This document shows, piece by piece, positions 1 to 5,892 of a stretch of 9,793 nucleotides of DNA. Position numbers and translations under genes: made by a program. Within the stretch, counting starts at the first letter, position 1, and the number at the start of each line of letters is the position of its first letter. The notes beneath the pieces are model-generated. The model saw nothing but the letters and a program-made list of their open reading frames with translations, was not told the origin of the DNA and searched no databases. Source of the DNA: an uncultured Cetobacterium sp. (GTDB lineage Bacteria > Fusobacteriota > Fusobacteriia > Fusobacteriales > Fusobacteriaceae); the NCBI GenBank assembly GCA_900766645.1, contig CAAFWD010000009.1:1-9793 (forward strand). The letters are read 5' to 3'.

Positions 1-1228
1 GATCTTTTGAAGCTCCATAATCCATATCATCAAGTTGATCCGCTACAATAACTCCATAAACATCTTTATCTGAAACTAAATTAACCTTTGATTTTAAGGT
101 TATATCCTTGTTTTCTCCTAAGTTTTTTAGTTCTGTGTCTAAAGTATAGAACCCTAAATTTCCACCTTTATCAGGAACACCATTTACATACTTCCATCCT
201 GGAGTTGGCTTCGTTCCTCTGAAGTGCTCATCAATAGCATCATCTAAAACAGGTATCATGTTATATGTAGCATTTTTATAATCTAAATTAAAATGACCAT
301 ATTCACCAGAATATCTATGGGTATAATTTACATCCCATCTATTAAATGATCTTTCTGGATCGTTGTCATCACGCTTTTTATCTATTAACCAATCATTTAT
401 ATTTAAACGACTTTCACCAATTTTATCAAACTTATACCAGTTTTCCATTCTTCCAACCATAAGTCCAATTTGGTCACCATATTTAGGAGCAAATCCACCT
501 TTAAATTTGCTATCTTTATCTCCATAAAGAACTCCTGAAGTTATATACCAACCGTAGTCATCGTCATTTCCCCAACTTGGGAATAACGGTACTTCTGACC
601 CCTGTCTTATATTAAATCTATACCAAGGTAAAGAAAATGGTATAACATCATTATCTCCTATGAAAAGATTACTATTTTTAAATGTTACTTGCTTATCTGG
701 TTCAACCACAATTGTATCTGATTGTAAATGGTATCCTGCTGTCAATGGATCTCTAGTTGTTAAAACTTTGGGATCAGTTGTAAACCAAGCATTTCTTAAA
801 TATGTTTTCCCATTAATATACTCTGATTTGTCTCCACCAAAATAGATTCTATCATTTGGTTTTTCTGCTCCTGTTACTTTTCCTACCTCTAAGTAACCGA
901 AACTTTTTCCAAAAGTTCCTCTATCTCCATTTAAGTCAAATTCCCCATCTCTTGAATCCATTCTAAGTTGACCCGTTGGTTCGTCCACCTGTAAGAAAAA
1001 TTCTCCTGGAATGTATGCCTTATTTTGCTCTTTATCTCTTCTCGCTTCAAAGGCTTTTACCTTTAATGCTCCATACCTAACATTTACTCCATCAGTAGAC
1101 GTTAAAGTATCTGAGTTTAAATCTATTTCAACTTCATTTTCTGAATTTATTTCTCTGTTTTCTTCAGCTCCTAAGGTGGTTATTGTTACAACCATTAAAG
1201 CTAAAATAAAATAGATTTTCCTTTTCAT
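1..1228 (-). CDS. lptD: LptD/OstA-like outer-membrane LPS-assembly protein, C-terminus cut by window edge
   Basis: The open frame runs from ATG at 1228 off the left edge, giving 409 residues. It starts with a signal peptide (MKRK, then a hydrophobic run, likely cut after about residue 21 at LGA). Residues 35-165 are beta-rich, as in an OstA-like jellyroll. Residues 166-210 carry the LptD signature: YHLQSDTIVVEPDKQV, then a KNSNLFIG strand and FSLPWYRF; SGVLYG at 231-236 resembles the start of the barrel. In the family, LptD forms the outer-membrane barrel that receives LPS from the periplasmic LptA bridge. A GGGGAGG ribosome site lies 4-5 bases before the start. No cysteine occurs in the visible part, unlike E. 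coli LptD with its disulfides. E. coli LptD is about 780 residues, so much of the barrel is missing. It lies downstream of trxA but behind a terminator and has its own promoter. The family call is from motifs read by eye. Confidence 0.75.
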   Translation of the reverse strand, partial: MKRKIYFILALMVVTITTLGAEENREINSENEVEIDLNSDTLTSTDGVNVRYGALKVKAFEARRDKEQNKAYIPGEFFLQVDEPTGQLRMDSRDGEFDLNGDRGTFGKSFGYLEVGKVTGAEKPNDRIYFGGDKSEYINGKTYLRNAWFTTDPKVLTTRDPLTAGYHLQSDTIVVEPDKQVTFKNSNLFIGDNDVIPFSLPWYRFNIRQGSEVPLFPSWGNDDDYGWYITSGVLYGDKDSKFKGGFAPKYGDQIGLMVGRMENWYKFDKIGESRLNINDWLIDKKRDDNDPERSFNRWDVNYTHRYSGEYGHFNLDYKNATYNMIPVLDDAIDEHFRGTKPTPGWKYVNGVPDKGGNLGFYTLDTELKNLGENKDITLKSKVNLVSDKDVYGVIVADQLDDMDYGASKD

Positions 1229-1261
1229 TGGACCTCCCCATCATAACATTTGATAAAATTA

Positions 1262-1270
1262 ATTATATCA
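1262..1270 (-). promoter_or_regulatory. Extended -10 promoter of the lptD-like gene
   Basis: The minus strand reads TGATATAAT, a consensus -10 (TATAAT, 1262-1267) with the TG of an extended -10. The -35 position 17 bases upstream reads TGGCAA, a weak match, and falls inside the trxA terminator stem. Transcription would start near 1255, leaving a leader of about 27 bases that contains GGGGAGG. Confidence 0.6.
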
Positions 1271-1276
1271 TAAAAC

Positions 1277-1306
1277 AAAAAAGGTTGCCAGTAGCAACCC
1301 CTTTTT
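1277..1306 (-). terminator. Rho-independent terminator of trxA
   Basis: On the minus strand the stem GGTTGC / GCAACC (1294-1299 with 1283-1288) closes a 5-base loop and is followed by a run of six T (1282 down to 1277). It sits 12 bases past the trxA stop and separates trxA from the lptD-like gene. The plus strand also has a T run after the stem, but no gene reads toward it. Confidence 0.85.
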
Positions 1307-1318
1307 ATTTATTATTTT

Positions 1319-1633
1319 TTAGTATGAATTTAATTTTTCAATAAGCTCTGATTTTTGTCTTAATCCAACTATTTGATCGATTTTTTCTCCATCTTTGAAG
1401 ATGATCATTGTAGGGATACTTCTGATTCCATAGTCACCAGCTAAGTCTCCACTCTCATCAACATTTACTTTACAAATCGATGCTTCAGACTCATTAGCTA
1501 ACTCTTCTAAAATTGGAGCTAACATCTTGCAAGGTCCACACCAGTCTGCCCAGAAATCAACTAATACTAATCCTTTTTTTTCTATTACTTCACTTTTAAA
1601 GTTTTCGTTATTTAGACTTAAAACCTTTCCCAT
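1319..1633 (-). CDS. trxA: Thioredoxin
   Basis: This encodes a 104-residue cytoplasmic thioredoxin, the usual length. The active site WCGPC is at residues 31-35 after the VDFWADW strand, the cis-proline loop is RSIPT at 71-75, and the closing DGEKIDQIVG strand-turn is at 81-90. The family reduces protein disulfides (for example ribonucleotide reductase and peroxide-defence enzymes) and is recharged by thioredoxin reductase, which is not in this window. The ATG start has AAGGAGGAG 6 bases upstream. The gene is a single transcription unit with a recognisable promoter (1684-1712) and its own terminator. The active-site motif and length make the identification secure; which Trx paralogue this is cannot be told. 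Confidence 0.97.
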   Translation of the reverse strand: MGKVLSLNNENFKSEVIEKKGLVLVDFWADWCGPCKMLAPILEELANESEASICKVNVDESGDLAGDYGIRSIPTMIIFKDGEKIDQIVGLRQKSELIEKLNSY

Positions 1634-1683
1634 TTCTACTCCTCCTTATCATGGAAAAATTTCTAACATATATTTCTACCTGT

Positions 1684-1712
1684 ACTCTAACACAGAGAGA
1701 CAGTTTTGTCAA
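1684..1712 (-). promoter_or_regulatory. Promoter of trxA (-35 TTGACA, -10 TAGAGT)
   Basis: The minus strand has a perfect TTGACA at 1707-1712, a 17-base spacer, and TAGAGT at 1684-1689 (4 of 6 matches to TATAAT). The inferred start is near 1677, about 44 bases before the trxA ATG. It lies downstream of the compound inverted repeat, so trxA need not depend on read-through from tsaB. Confidence 0.65.
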
Positions 1713-1746
1713 TTTTAATTTCTATTAATCGAGTAGAAATTATTCG

Positions 1747-1801
1747 AAAAAAGAACTTACACACCCTTGCTTTTCAAGGTTCTACCTTTCTGTTCTTTTT
1801 T
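1747..1801 (-). other. Compound inverted repeat, probably the tsaB operon terminator or a small structured RNA
   Basis: A perfect 10-base inverted repeat (AAAAAAGAAC at 1747-1756, GTTCTTTTTT at 1792-1801) encloses a second hairpin, CCTTG/CAAGG (1765-1769 with 1775-1779). A competing small hairpin, AAGGT/ACCTT (1776-1780 with 1784-1788), shares bases with it. On the minus strand the structure ends in GTTCTTTTTT, as a terminator would, and begins 67 bases after the tsaB stop. A simple terminator does not need an inner stem or a 35-base interior, so a processed 3' RNA is possible. The rest of the 1634-1868 gap holds only the trxA promoter; I see no open frame of note in it. Confidence 0.45.
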
Positions 1802-1868
1802 AGATGAACTATATCAGTATACTAATATTCATAAACTACTAAATAGAAACTCCTTCAAATCTACAAGT

Positions 1869-2543
1869 TTATATTTTATTCTCTTTCTCTCTTTCAGCCT
1901 GTGATTTAGTAACGTAATAAGGTTCTAGTGTAAATAAATTATCCTCTTTATTTACCGCTAACTCTGCTAAAAGTGATGCTCTTGAAATATTTAAAGAGTT
2001 AGGAATAAAAATAGCTCTCTCTCCTAATTTATCTTTTATTATATCTCTATATATAAAAGCTCCATCTCCTATAAACGCTGTATTTTCATCAACTGTTTCT
2101 AAAATATTTGATAACTCTTCTGCCATATATTCACCTTGCAGCTCCATACCACAAGAAGTTACTTTATATTTCCCACAAAATACTCTTTCTTTCCTAGCAT
2201 CTAGCATAGCTATTACACTTTTTTCTCCTGTATACATATTAGCTAATAAATCTAATTCATTTATTCCGGCAATAGGTTTCTTTAATGCATAAGCTAATCC
2301 TTTAGCTAATCCCACTCCTATTCTTATTCCTGTAAATGATCCTGGTCCTGTACTTACAGCTATCTTATCAATTTCCTCTTTTTCAACACCAGATAATTTT
2401 AATAATGTATCTAATACTGTCATCGTTATAGCTGAGTGATTTTGTTTTACATTTAAAGTTATTTCTCCAATAACTCCTTTTTTATCATCATATAGAGCTA
2501 CTGTCCCTATATTAGTTGATGTATCAATTGCTAAAACCAACAT
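1869..2543 (-). CDS. tsaB: tRNA t6A37 modification subunit TsaB
   Basis: This encodes 224 residues with the TsaB/YeaZ signature: MLVLAIDTST at the N-terminus (actin-like ATPase fold), STGPGSFTGIRIGVGLAKGL at 64-83, and a C-terminal PYYVTKSQAERE. TsaB lacks catalysis; in the family it dimerises with TsaD and recruits TsaE to transfer threonylcarbamoyl to A37 of ANN-decoding tRNAs. TsaD and TsaC are not in this window. The ATG at 2543 is preceded by AGGAGGAG about 10 bases upstream, and the first 20 bases overlap the end of tsaE, which suggests translational coupling of the two partners. It is the last gene of rfaE2-tsaE-tsaB; the compound repeat at 1747-1801 may end the transcript. Confidence 0.95.
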   Translation of the reverse strand: MLVLAIDTSTNIGTVALYDDKKGVIGEITLNVKQNHSAITMTVLDTLLKLSGVEKEEIDKIAVSTGPGSFTGIRIGVGLAKGLAYALKKPIAGINELDLLANMYTGEKSVIAMLDARKERVFCGKYKVTSCGMELQGEYMAEELSNILETVDENTAFIGDGAFIYRDIIKDKLGERAIFIPNSLNISRASLLAELAVNKEDNLFTLEPYYVTKSQAEREKENKI

Positions 2544-3000
2544 ATTTTAGTATCTCCTCCTCTTTTTCTTTATCTCCAATATACTCTACTGAAACTTCTC
2601 TTTCATTTTCTACATCTCCGTCTACTGAGTATGCAAACTCTATTCTAATATATTTTTTAGGAAGCTCTGTTTCAATTATATTCGCCCATTCAATTAAAGA
2701 TACTCCATCATTATTGATGTAATCCTCATATCCTATTTCATATATTTCTTCTGCACTTCCAAGTCTATATACATCAAAATGGTATAATGGTAATCTTCCA
2801 GTTAGATACTCCAAAACATAGTTAAAAGTAGGACTTTTTAAAGTTTCTGTTACTCCAAGCTCTTTTGCAAAGTTCTTTGTAAAAGTCGTTTTTCCTGTTC
2901 CAAGATCACCTATCAATGCTACCACACTATTCTCATCAACATAATCTGCTAATTTCTTAGCCAACTCATTTATCTCATTAAAAGTTAATTTCTTTTTCAT
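2524..3000 (-). CDS. tsaE: tRNA t6A37 modification ATPase TsaE
   Basis: This encodes 158 residues, the usual TsaE length. The Walker A loop GDLGTGKTT is at residues 31-39, SPTF (switch-like region) at 56-59, HFDVYRL at 74-80, EIGYEDY at 88-94 and LIEWA at 102-106, in the canonical family order. TsaE is the ATPase that resets the TsaBD complex during t6A synthesis in the cytoplasm; it is essential in many bacteria. The ATG at 3000 has TAGGAG upstream, embedded in the end of rfaE2 (the gap is 7 bases). Its 3' end overlaps tsaB by 20 bases. The pairing of tsaE and tsaB fits their shared complex. Confidence 0.96.
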   Translation of the reverse strand: MKKKLTFNEINELAKKLADYVDENSVVALIGDLGTGKTTFTKNFAKELGVTETLKSPTFNYVLEYLTGRLPLYHFDVYRLGSAEEIYEIGYEDYINNDGVSLIEWANIIETELPKKYIRIEFAYSVDGDVENEREVSVEYIGDKEKEEEILKYVGFSN

Positions 3001-3007
3001 AATTCTC

Positions 3008-3469
3008 CTATCCTTGAATTTTATTAACTATATTTGTAGTTGATTTCCCCTCTACAAACCCTAAAATTCTTACCTCTCCACCATTTCTTTCCACTATCTC
3101 TGTCTCCGGTAAGTCCTCTTTCTTATAATCTCCACCTTTAACATGTATAGATGGTTTTAATTCTTCCAGTAACTCACATGGTGTATCTTCTTCAAATAAA
3201 ACTGTATAATCCACAGCTTTTAATCCACATAAAAGCTCAGCTCTATCCATCTCACTATTAATAGGTCTAGATTCTCCTTTTAATCTTTTTACAGAGAAAT
3301 CTGAGTTAACTCCAACAACAAGAATATCACCTTGTCTCTTTGCTTCGTTTAGATATGTTAAGTGTCCTACATGTAAAATATCAAAACATCCATTTGTAAA
3401 AACTACTCTTTTATTTTGTTTTTTCATCTCATCTATTAATTTAGCAGCCATTTCTCTTTTTAATATCAC
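3008..3469 (-). CDS. rfaE2: D-glycero-beta-D-manno-heptose 1-phosphate adenylyltransferase (HldE C-domain type)
   Basis: This is a 153-residue stand-alone nucleotidyltransferase. FTNGCFDILHVGH at residues 24-36 contains the HxGH motif that binds ATP, GESRPIN lies at 65-71, and KSTTNIV at 142-148 is typical of the RfaE/HldE adenylyltransferase. In that family it joins ATP and heptose 1-phosphate to make ADP-heptose for the LPS inner core. The partner kinase, fused in E. coli HldE, is absent here, so it must be elsewhere. The best start is GTG at 3469: AGGAG (3479-3483) lies 9 bases upstream and the protein then begins MILKREMAAK, as relatives do. The upstream TTG at 3478 abuts the ribosome site. 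ATG at 3451 is a less likely alternative. First gene of the rfaE2-tsaE-tsaB operon, divergent from ruvC. Confidence 0.9.
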   Translation of the reverse strand: MILKREMAAKLIDEMKKQNKRVVFTNGCFDILHVGHLTYLNEAKRQGDILVVGVNSDFSVKRLKGESRPINSEMDRAELLCGLKAVDYTVLFEEDTPCELLEELKPSIHVKGGDYKKEDLPETEIVERNGGEVRILGFVEGKSTTNIVNKIQG

Positions 3470-3478
3470 AATACTCAA

Positions 3479-3483
3479 CTCCT
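3479..3483 (-). promoter_or_regulatory. Ribosome-binding site that decides the rfaE2 start
   Basis: AGGAG on the minus strand lies 9 bases before GTG 3469 but touches TTG 3478 with no spacer. This spacing rules in the GTG and rules out the longer TTG start. Confidence 0.7.
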
Positions 3484-3508
3484 ACTATTTTCCTTTTTTA
3501 TACAACAC

Positions 3509-3517
3509 ATTATATCA
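3509..3517 (-). promoter_or_regulatory. Extended -10 promoter of rfaE2-tsaE-tsaB
   Basis: The minus strand reads TGATATAAT (TATAAT at 3509-3514, TG at 3516-3517). The -35 position 17 bases upstream reads TGTATA and is weak. The 11-base string TATGATATAAT is identical to the lptD promoter. The start would be near 3502, about 33 bases before GTG 3469, with AGGAG in the leader. Confidence 0.6.
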
Positions 3518-3577
3518 TATTTTATATACAATATACATGTTAGTAGATTTTTTTATTTCTCTATGTTACACTCTTTT

Positions 3578-3585
3578 AGAGGTGA
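3578..3585 (+). promoter_or_regulatory. Ribosome-binding site that decides the ruvC start
   Basis: AGAGGTGA lies 5 bases before TTG 3591. No comparable site precedes the upstream ATG at 3537. I could not assign a convincing ruvC promoter: TACAAT at 3527-3532 is a possible -10 but has no recognisable -35. Confidence 0.75.
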
Positions 3586-3590
3586 TTTTT

Positions 3591-4166
3591 TTGAGAATTT
3601 TAGGTATAGACCCTGGTACTGCAATAGTTGGATACTCTATTTTAGACTTTAAAGAAAATAAATTTAATTTAATTAAATATGGTTGCATTTTTACTGATAA
3701 AAATCTTCCTATGGAAGATAGACTTTTACAAATTTTTAATGAATTAGAAATTATAATAGATGAATTTTCTCCTCAATTTATGGCTGTAGAAGAACTTTTC
3801 TTCTTTAAAAACAACAAAACTGTTATCAGTGTTGGACAAGCTAGGGGAGTTATTATTTTAGCTGGGAAAAAAAATAATTTAAAAATAGAAAGTTATACTC
3901 CTCTTCAAGTTAAAATGGGAATAACTGGATATGGTAAAGCTGATAAAAAACAAGTGCAACTCATGGTTCAAAAAATATTAAAACTTGATGAAATTCCAAA
4001 ACCTGATGATGCTGCCGATGCTATAGCTGTTGCTATAACCCATGCCAATAGCCTTACTAATGCTCTTTATGCACCTAAAGCAGTTACTCTTCCTAAAGTT
4101 GAAAAGGAAATAAAAAGTAATCGAATGACCGCTAAAGAATTTAGAGAACTTATGATGAAAAAATAA
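3591..4166 (+). CDS. ruvC: Crossover junction endodeoxyribonuclease RuvC
   Basis: This encodes a 191-residue Holliday-junction resolvase. The acidic catalytic set of the RuvC/RNase H-like fold is visible: D7 in LGIDPGTAIVGYS, E67 in AVEELFF, and D140 and D143 in KPDDAADAIAVAITH. In the family a dimer cuts four-way junctions symmetrically after RuvAB branch migration; ruvA and ruvB are not in this window. The start is TTG at 3591, because the family begins MRILGIDPG and AGAGGTGA sits 5 bases upstream. Starting at ATG 3537 would add 18 residues, MLVDFFISL and onward, that no RuvC has and that come from the leader. The C-terminus runs about 40 residues past the last catalytic motif with a basic tail, somewhat longer than the 173-residue E. 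coli protein. It converges with upp on a shared terminator. Confidence 0.97.
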   Translation: MRILGIDPGTAIVGYSILDFKENKFNLIKYGCIFTDKNLPMEDRLLQIFNELEIIIDEFSPQFMAVEELFFFKNNKTVISVGQARGVIILAGKKNNLKIESYTPLQVKMGITGYGKADKKQVQLMVQKILKLDEIPKPDDAADAIAVAITHANSLTNALYAPKAVTLPKVEKEIKSNRMTAKEFRELMMKK

Positions 4167-4195
4167 AAAAAACTGGGAAAATATCCCAGTTTTTT
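4166..4195. terminator. Bidirectional terminator shared by ruvC (+) and upp (-)
   Basis: The stem ACTGGGA/TCCCAGT (4172-4178 with 4184-4190) closes a 5-base loop and is extended by A:T pairs. T runs follow on both strands: five T at 4191-4195 on plus, and a long A tract at 4165-4172 that reads as T on minus. It lies directly after the ruvC TAA and 5 bases past the upp stop. Confidence 0.93.
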
Positions 4196-4200
4196 ATTTA

Positions 4201-4824
4201 TTACTTTGTTCCGAATATTCTATCTCCACAGTCTCCTAAACCTGGATAGATATATCCATTCTCATCTAATCCTTGATCTATTTTAGCTGTATATATTGAT
4301 ACATCTGGATGAGTTTGTAATACTTTCGCAATTCCTTCTGGAGCTGCAACTAAACACATAAATACTATATTTTTTACTCCCTCTTGCTTTAAGTAATCTA
4401 TAGCATAAATAGCTGAACCTCCTGTTGCTAACATTGGATCAACTAATATAACCTGTTTATTTTTTACATCTACAGGAAGCTTACAGTAATAGTAAACTGG
4501 CTCTAATGTTTCTTCATCTCTATAAACTCCAATATGTCCTATTTTTGCTGTAGGAATAAGAGAAACTATTCCATCAACCATTCCTAATCCTGCTCTTAAT
4601 ATTGGCACAACTGCAATGTTTGTTCCAAGTGTATGTCCTTTTGTTTTCATTAAAGGTGTTTCAACTTCAATTTCTTCTAACACTAAGTTTTTAGTTACCT
4701 CATATGTCATTAATTTAGAGATTTCATTTAAATTCTCTCTAAAACTTTTAGTATCCGTATCTTTGTTTCTTAAGTGTGTTAATTTGTGTTGTATTAATGG
4801 ATGATTTATTTCTATTACAGCCAT
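4201..4824 (-). CDS. upp: Uracil phosphoribosyltransferase
   Basis: This encodes a 207-residue cytoplasmic salvage enzyme converting uracil and PRPP to UMP and pyrophosphate. The PRPP-binding loop [14 protein letters not shown] is at residues 125-138, [14 protein letters not shown] at 72-85, and the uracil-binding C-terminal region [17 protein letters not shown] at 191-207. The start is ATG at 4824: AAGGAGGAT lies 6 bases upstream and [20 protein letters not shown] is the family N-terminus. An open frame continues upstream to 4866 but crosses the rpmE terminator and is not used. The gene follows rpmE, with a terminator (4850-4874) only 25 bases before the start, so expression by read-through or a promoter inside rpmE is implied. 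No uracil transporter gene is adjacent. Confidence 0.97.
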   Translation of the reverse strand: MAVIEINHPLIQHKLTHLRNKDTDTKSFRENLNEISKLMTYEVTKNLVLEEIEVETPLMKTKGHTLGTNIAVVPILRAGLGMVDGIVSLIPTAKIGHIGVYRDEETLEPVYYYCKLPVDVKNKQVILVDPMLATGGSAIYAIDYLKQEGVKNIVFMCLVAAPEGIAKVLQTHPDVSIYTAKIDQGLDENGYIYPGLGDCGDRIFGTK

Positions 4825-4849
4825 TTTATCCTCCTTGCGAATTTTATTT

Positions 4850-4874
4850 AAAAAAAAACAGGACACTGTCCCGT
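4850..4874 (-). terminator. Terminator after rpmE, inside the upp leader
   Basis: On the minus strand ACGGGAC pairs with GTCCTGT (one G:T pair) around a 3-base loop, followed by nine T. It starts 5 bases after the rpmE stop and ends 25 bases before the upp ATG. There is no room for a good promoter between it and the upp ribosome site, so it may act as an attenuator. Confidence 0.85.
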
Positions 4875-4879
4875 TTTTC

Positions 4880-5092
4880 TTACTTTTTAAGTCCGAATCT
4901 TTTGTTGAACTGCTCTACTCTTCCAGCTGCGTCTATGAACTTAGCTTTTCCAGTGTAGAATGGGTGACATTTTGAACATACAGCTATTTTAAGCTCGTCT
5001 CCCTTTGCTAAAGTTGATCTTGTTTCAAATTTCTCTCCACAAGTACAGTCAACAGTGATTACTTTGTAATCTGGATGAATTCCTTTTTTCAT
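4880..5092 (-). CDS. rpmE: 50S ribosomal protein L31, zinc-binding (C+) type
   Basis: This encodes 70 residues starting [20 protein letters not shown], the L31 N-terminus. Four cysteines (C16, C18, C39, C42; CxC and [11 protein letters not shown]) form the zinc-ribbon set, so this is the zinc-containing form rather than the Zur-controlled cysteine-free paralogue. In the family it sits at the 50S central protuberance and bridges to the 30S. ATG 5092 is preferred: AAGGTG lies about 6 bases upstream and the product matches the family start. A GTG at 5101 in the same frame would add MKR and sits too close to the ribosome site. A promoter is visible upstream (5133-5161), and rnhA is divergent. Confidence 0.97.
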   Translation of the reverse strand: MKKGIHPDYKVITVDCTCGEKFETRSTLAKGDELKIAVCSKCHPFYTGKAKFIDAAGRVEQFNKRFGLKK

Positions 5093-5132
5093 TCTTTTCA
5101 CCTTCCTAAAATCTTTCTATTTATCACAAAAG

Positions 5133-5161
5133 ATTTTACCACAAGAAACTTTTTTTTGCAA
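5133..5161 (-). promoter_or_regulatory. Promoter of rpmE(-upp)
   Basis: The minus strand has TTGCAA at 5156-5161, a 17-base spacer and TAAAAT at 5133-5138, with TG one base upstream of the -10 (TGGTAAAAT). Both boxes and the extended -10 agree, making this one of the best promoters in the window. The leader to ATG 5092 is about 35 bases. Confidence 0.75.
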
Positions 5162-5168
5162 CTTTTTT

Positions 5169-5229
5169 TTGGGTAATAAGTCGTTCTTTTTTATAATTTC
5201 CTTCTTTTTTTTTTTATTTATGATAAAAT
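5169..5229 (+). promoter_or_regulatory. Candidate promoters of rnhA
   Basis: Two candidates lie here. The first is TTGGGT (5169-5174), a 17-base spacer and TATAAT (5192-5197). The second is an extended -10, TGATAAAAT, at 5221-5229, without a clear -35 but preceded by a run of 11 T (5205-5215) that may act as a bent or UP-like element. The second would give a leader of about 20 bases with AAGGAG at 5247-5252. Which is used cannot be decided by eye. Confidence 0.45.
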
Positions 5230-5256
5230 GTAGTAAAATATTTTTTAAGGAGTTTT

Positions 5257-5877
5257 ATGAGTAAAAAATTTTATGCTTTTATAATAGAAAATTTAGATAT
5301 TAAAGAGGTTGTGACTAGCTGGCCCGAGTGTCAAGAAAGGGTAAAAGGACATAAAGCTAGATACAAATCTTTTAAAAGTGAAAGTGAAGCTTGGAATTGG
5401 TTAAATTCTGGTGGTATCTACGAAGACAAAAAAGCAAAAATAGAGTTAGCGAAATCCTCTTTAAAAGACGGCATATATTTCGATGCAGGAACTGGTAGAG
5501 GAATTGGTGTAGAGGTTAGGGTTACTGATAAAAATGGAAAATCATTACTTTCCCAAATTATGCCGGAACATATGATCACTATTCATGGCAATTATCTAGC
5601 ACCTGAAGGAAGTACAAATAATTACGGCGAACTTATCGGTATCTATCTTGCTATTGATATTGCTAGAAAAAATGGAATTAAAAATATCTTTGGAGATAGT
5701 CGTCTTGTTATAGACTACTGGTCTAAAGGACTTTGCAATAAATCATCTTTAAATGATAAAACTATTAATCTAATAACTAAGACATCTGAAAGAAGGCGTG
5801 GTTTTGAAGAGATAGGTGGAAAAATAGAGCATGTATCTGGAGATATCAATCCTGCCGATTTAGGATTTCATAAATAG
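5257..5877 (+). CDS. rnhA: Ribonuclease HI with N-terminal hybrid-binding domain
   Basis: This encodes 206 residues in two domains. Residues 4-50 are a viroplasmin/RNase H1 hybrid-binding domain (KFYAFII, W22, VKGHKARYKSF at 29-39, then EAWNWL) that grips RNA:DNA duplexes. Residues 70-206 are the RNase H domain with the DEDD metal-binding set: D76 in GIYFDAGTGRG, E125 in NNYGELIG, D147 in FGDSRLVIDYW and D201 in INPADLG; H192 is the flexible-loop histidine. The enzyme removes RNA from hybrids (R-loops, Okazaki primers, misincorporated ribonucleotides). All catalytic residues are present, so it should be active. ATG 5257 has AAGGAG 4 bases upstream. It is divergent from rpmE and 15 bases upstream of the YwaF-like gene, probably co-transcribed with it. 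Confidence 0.93.
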   Translation: MSKKFYAFIIENLDIKEVVTSWPECQERVKGHKARYKSFKSESEAWNWLNSGGIYEDKKAKIELAKSSLKDGIYFDAGTGRGIGVEVRVTDKNGKSLLSQIMPEHMITIHGNYLAPEGSTNNYGELIGIYLAIDIARKNGIKNIFGDSRLVIDYWSKGLCNKSSLNDKTINLITKTSERRRGFEEIGGKIEHVSGDINPADLGFHK

Positions 5878-5892
5878 AAAAGGAGTGAGTTA

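Noticed and set aside
1..5. The first bases GATCT match the last bases of the reverse-complemented Illumina adapter, so adapter residue at the left end was considered.
   Set aside because: Five bases are too few, and the lptD reading frame stays open through them without a break.
1527..1718. Plus-strand open frame of 63 codons opposite trxA.
   Set aside because: It is antisense to a certain gene, has no ribosome site and no recognisable protein; the same holds for the plus-strand frames at 660-845, 1011-1214, 2516-2722, 4616-4804, 4776-4958 and 9185-9460.
1745..1801. tRNA or T-box leader in the compound repeat.
   Set aside because: No acceptor stem with CCA-like end, no T-loop GTTC-arm geometry of a tRNA, and no T-box sequence; the adjacent gene is thioredoxin.
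3537..3590. N-terminal extension of ruvC from ATG 3537.
   Set aside because: The added residues are not RuvC-like, there is no ribosome site before 3537, and the RuvC start motif follows a well-placed site at TTG 3591.
4825..4866. N-terminal extension of upp to 4866.
   Set aside because: It would translate through the rpmE terminator and the true upp ribosome site; ATG 4824 matches the family N-terminus.
5205..5215. Run of 11 T as a terminator tail.
   Set aside because: There is no stem upstream of it on the plus strand; it more likely forms part of the rnhA promoter region or is neutral in an AT-rich gap.
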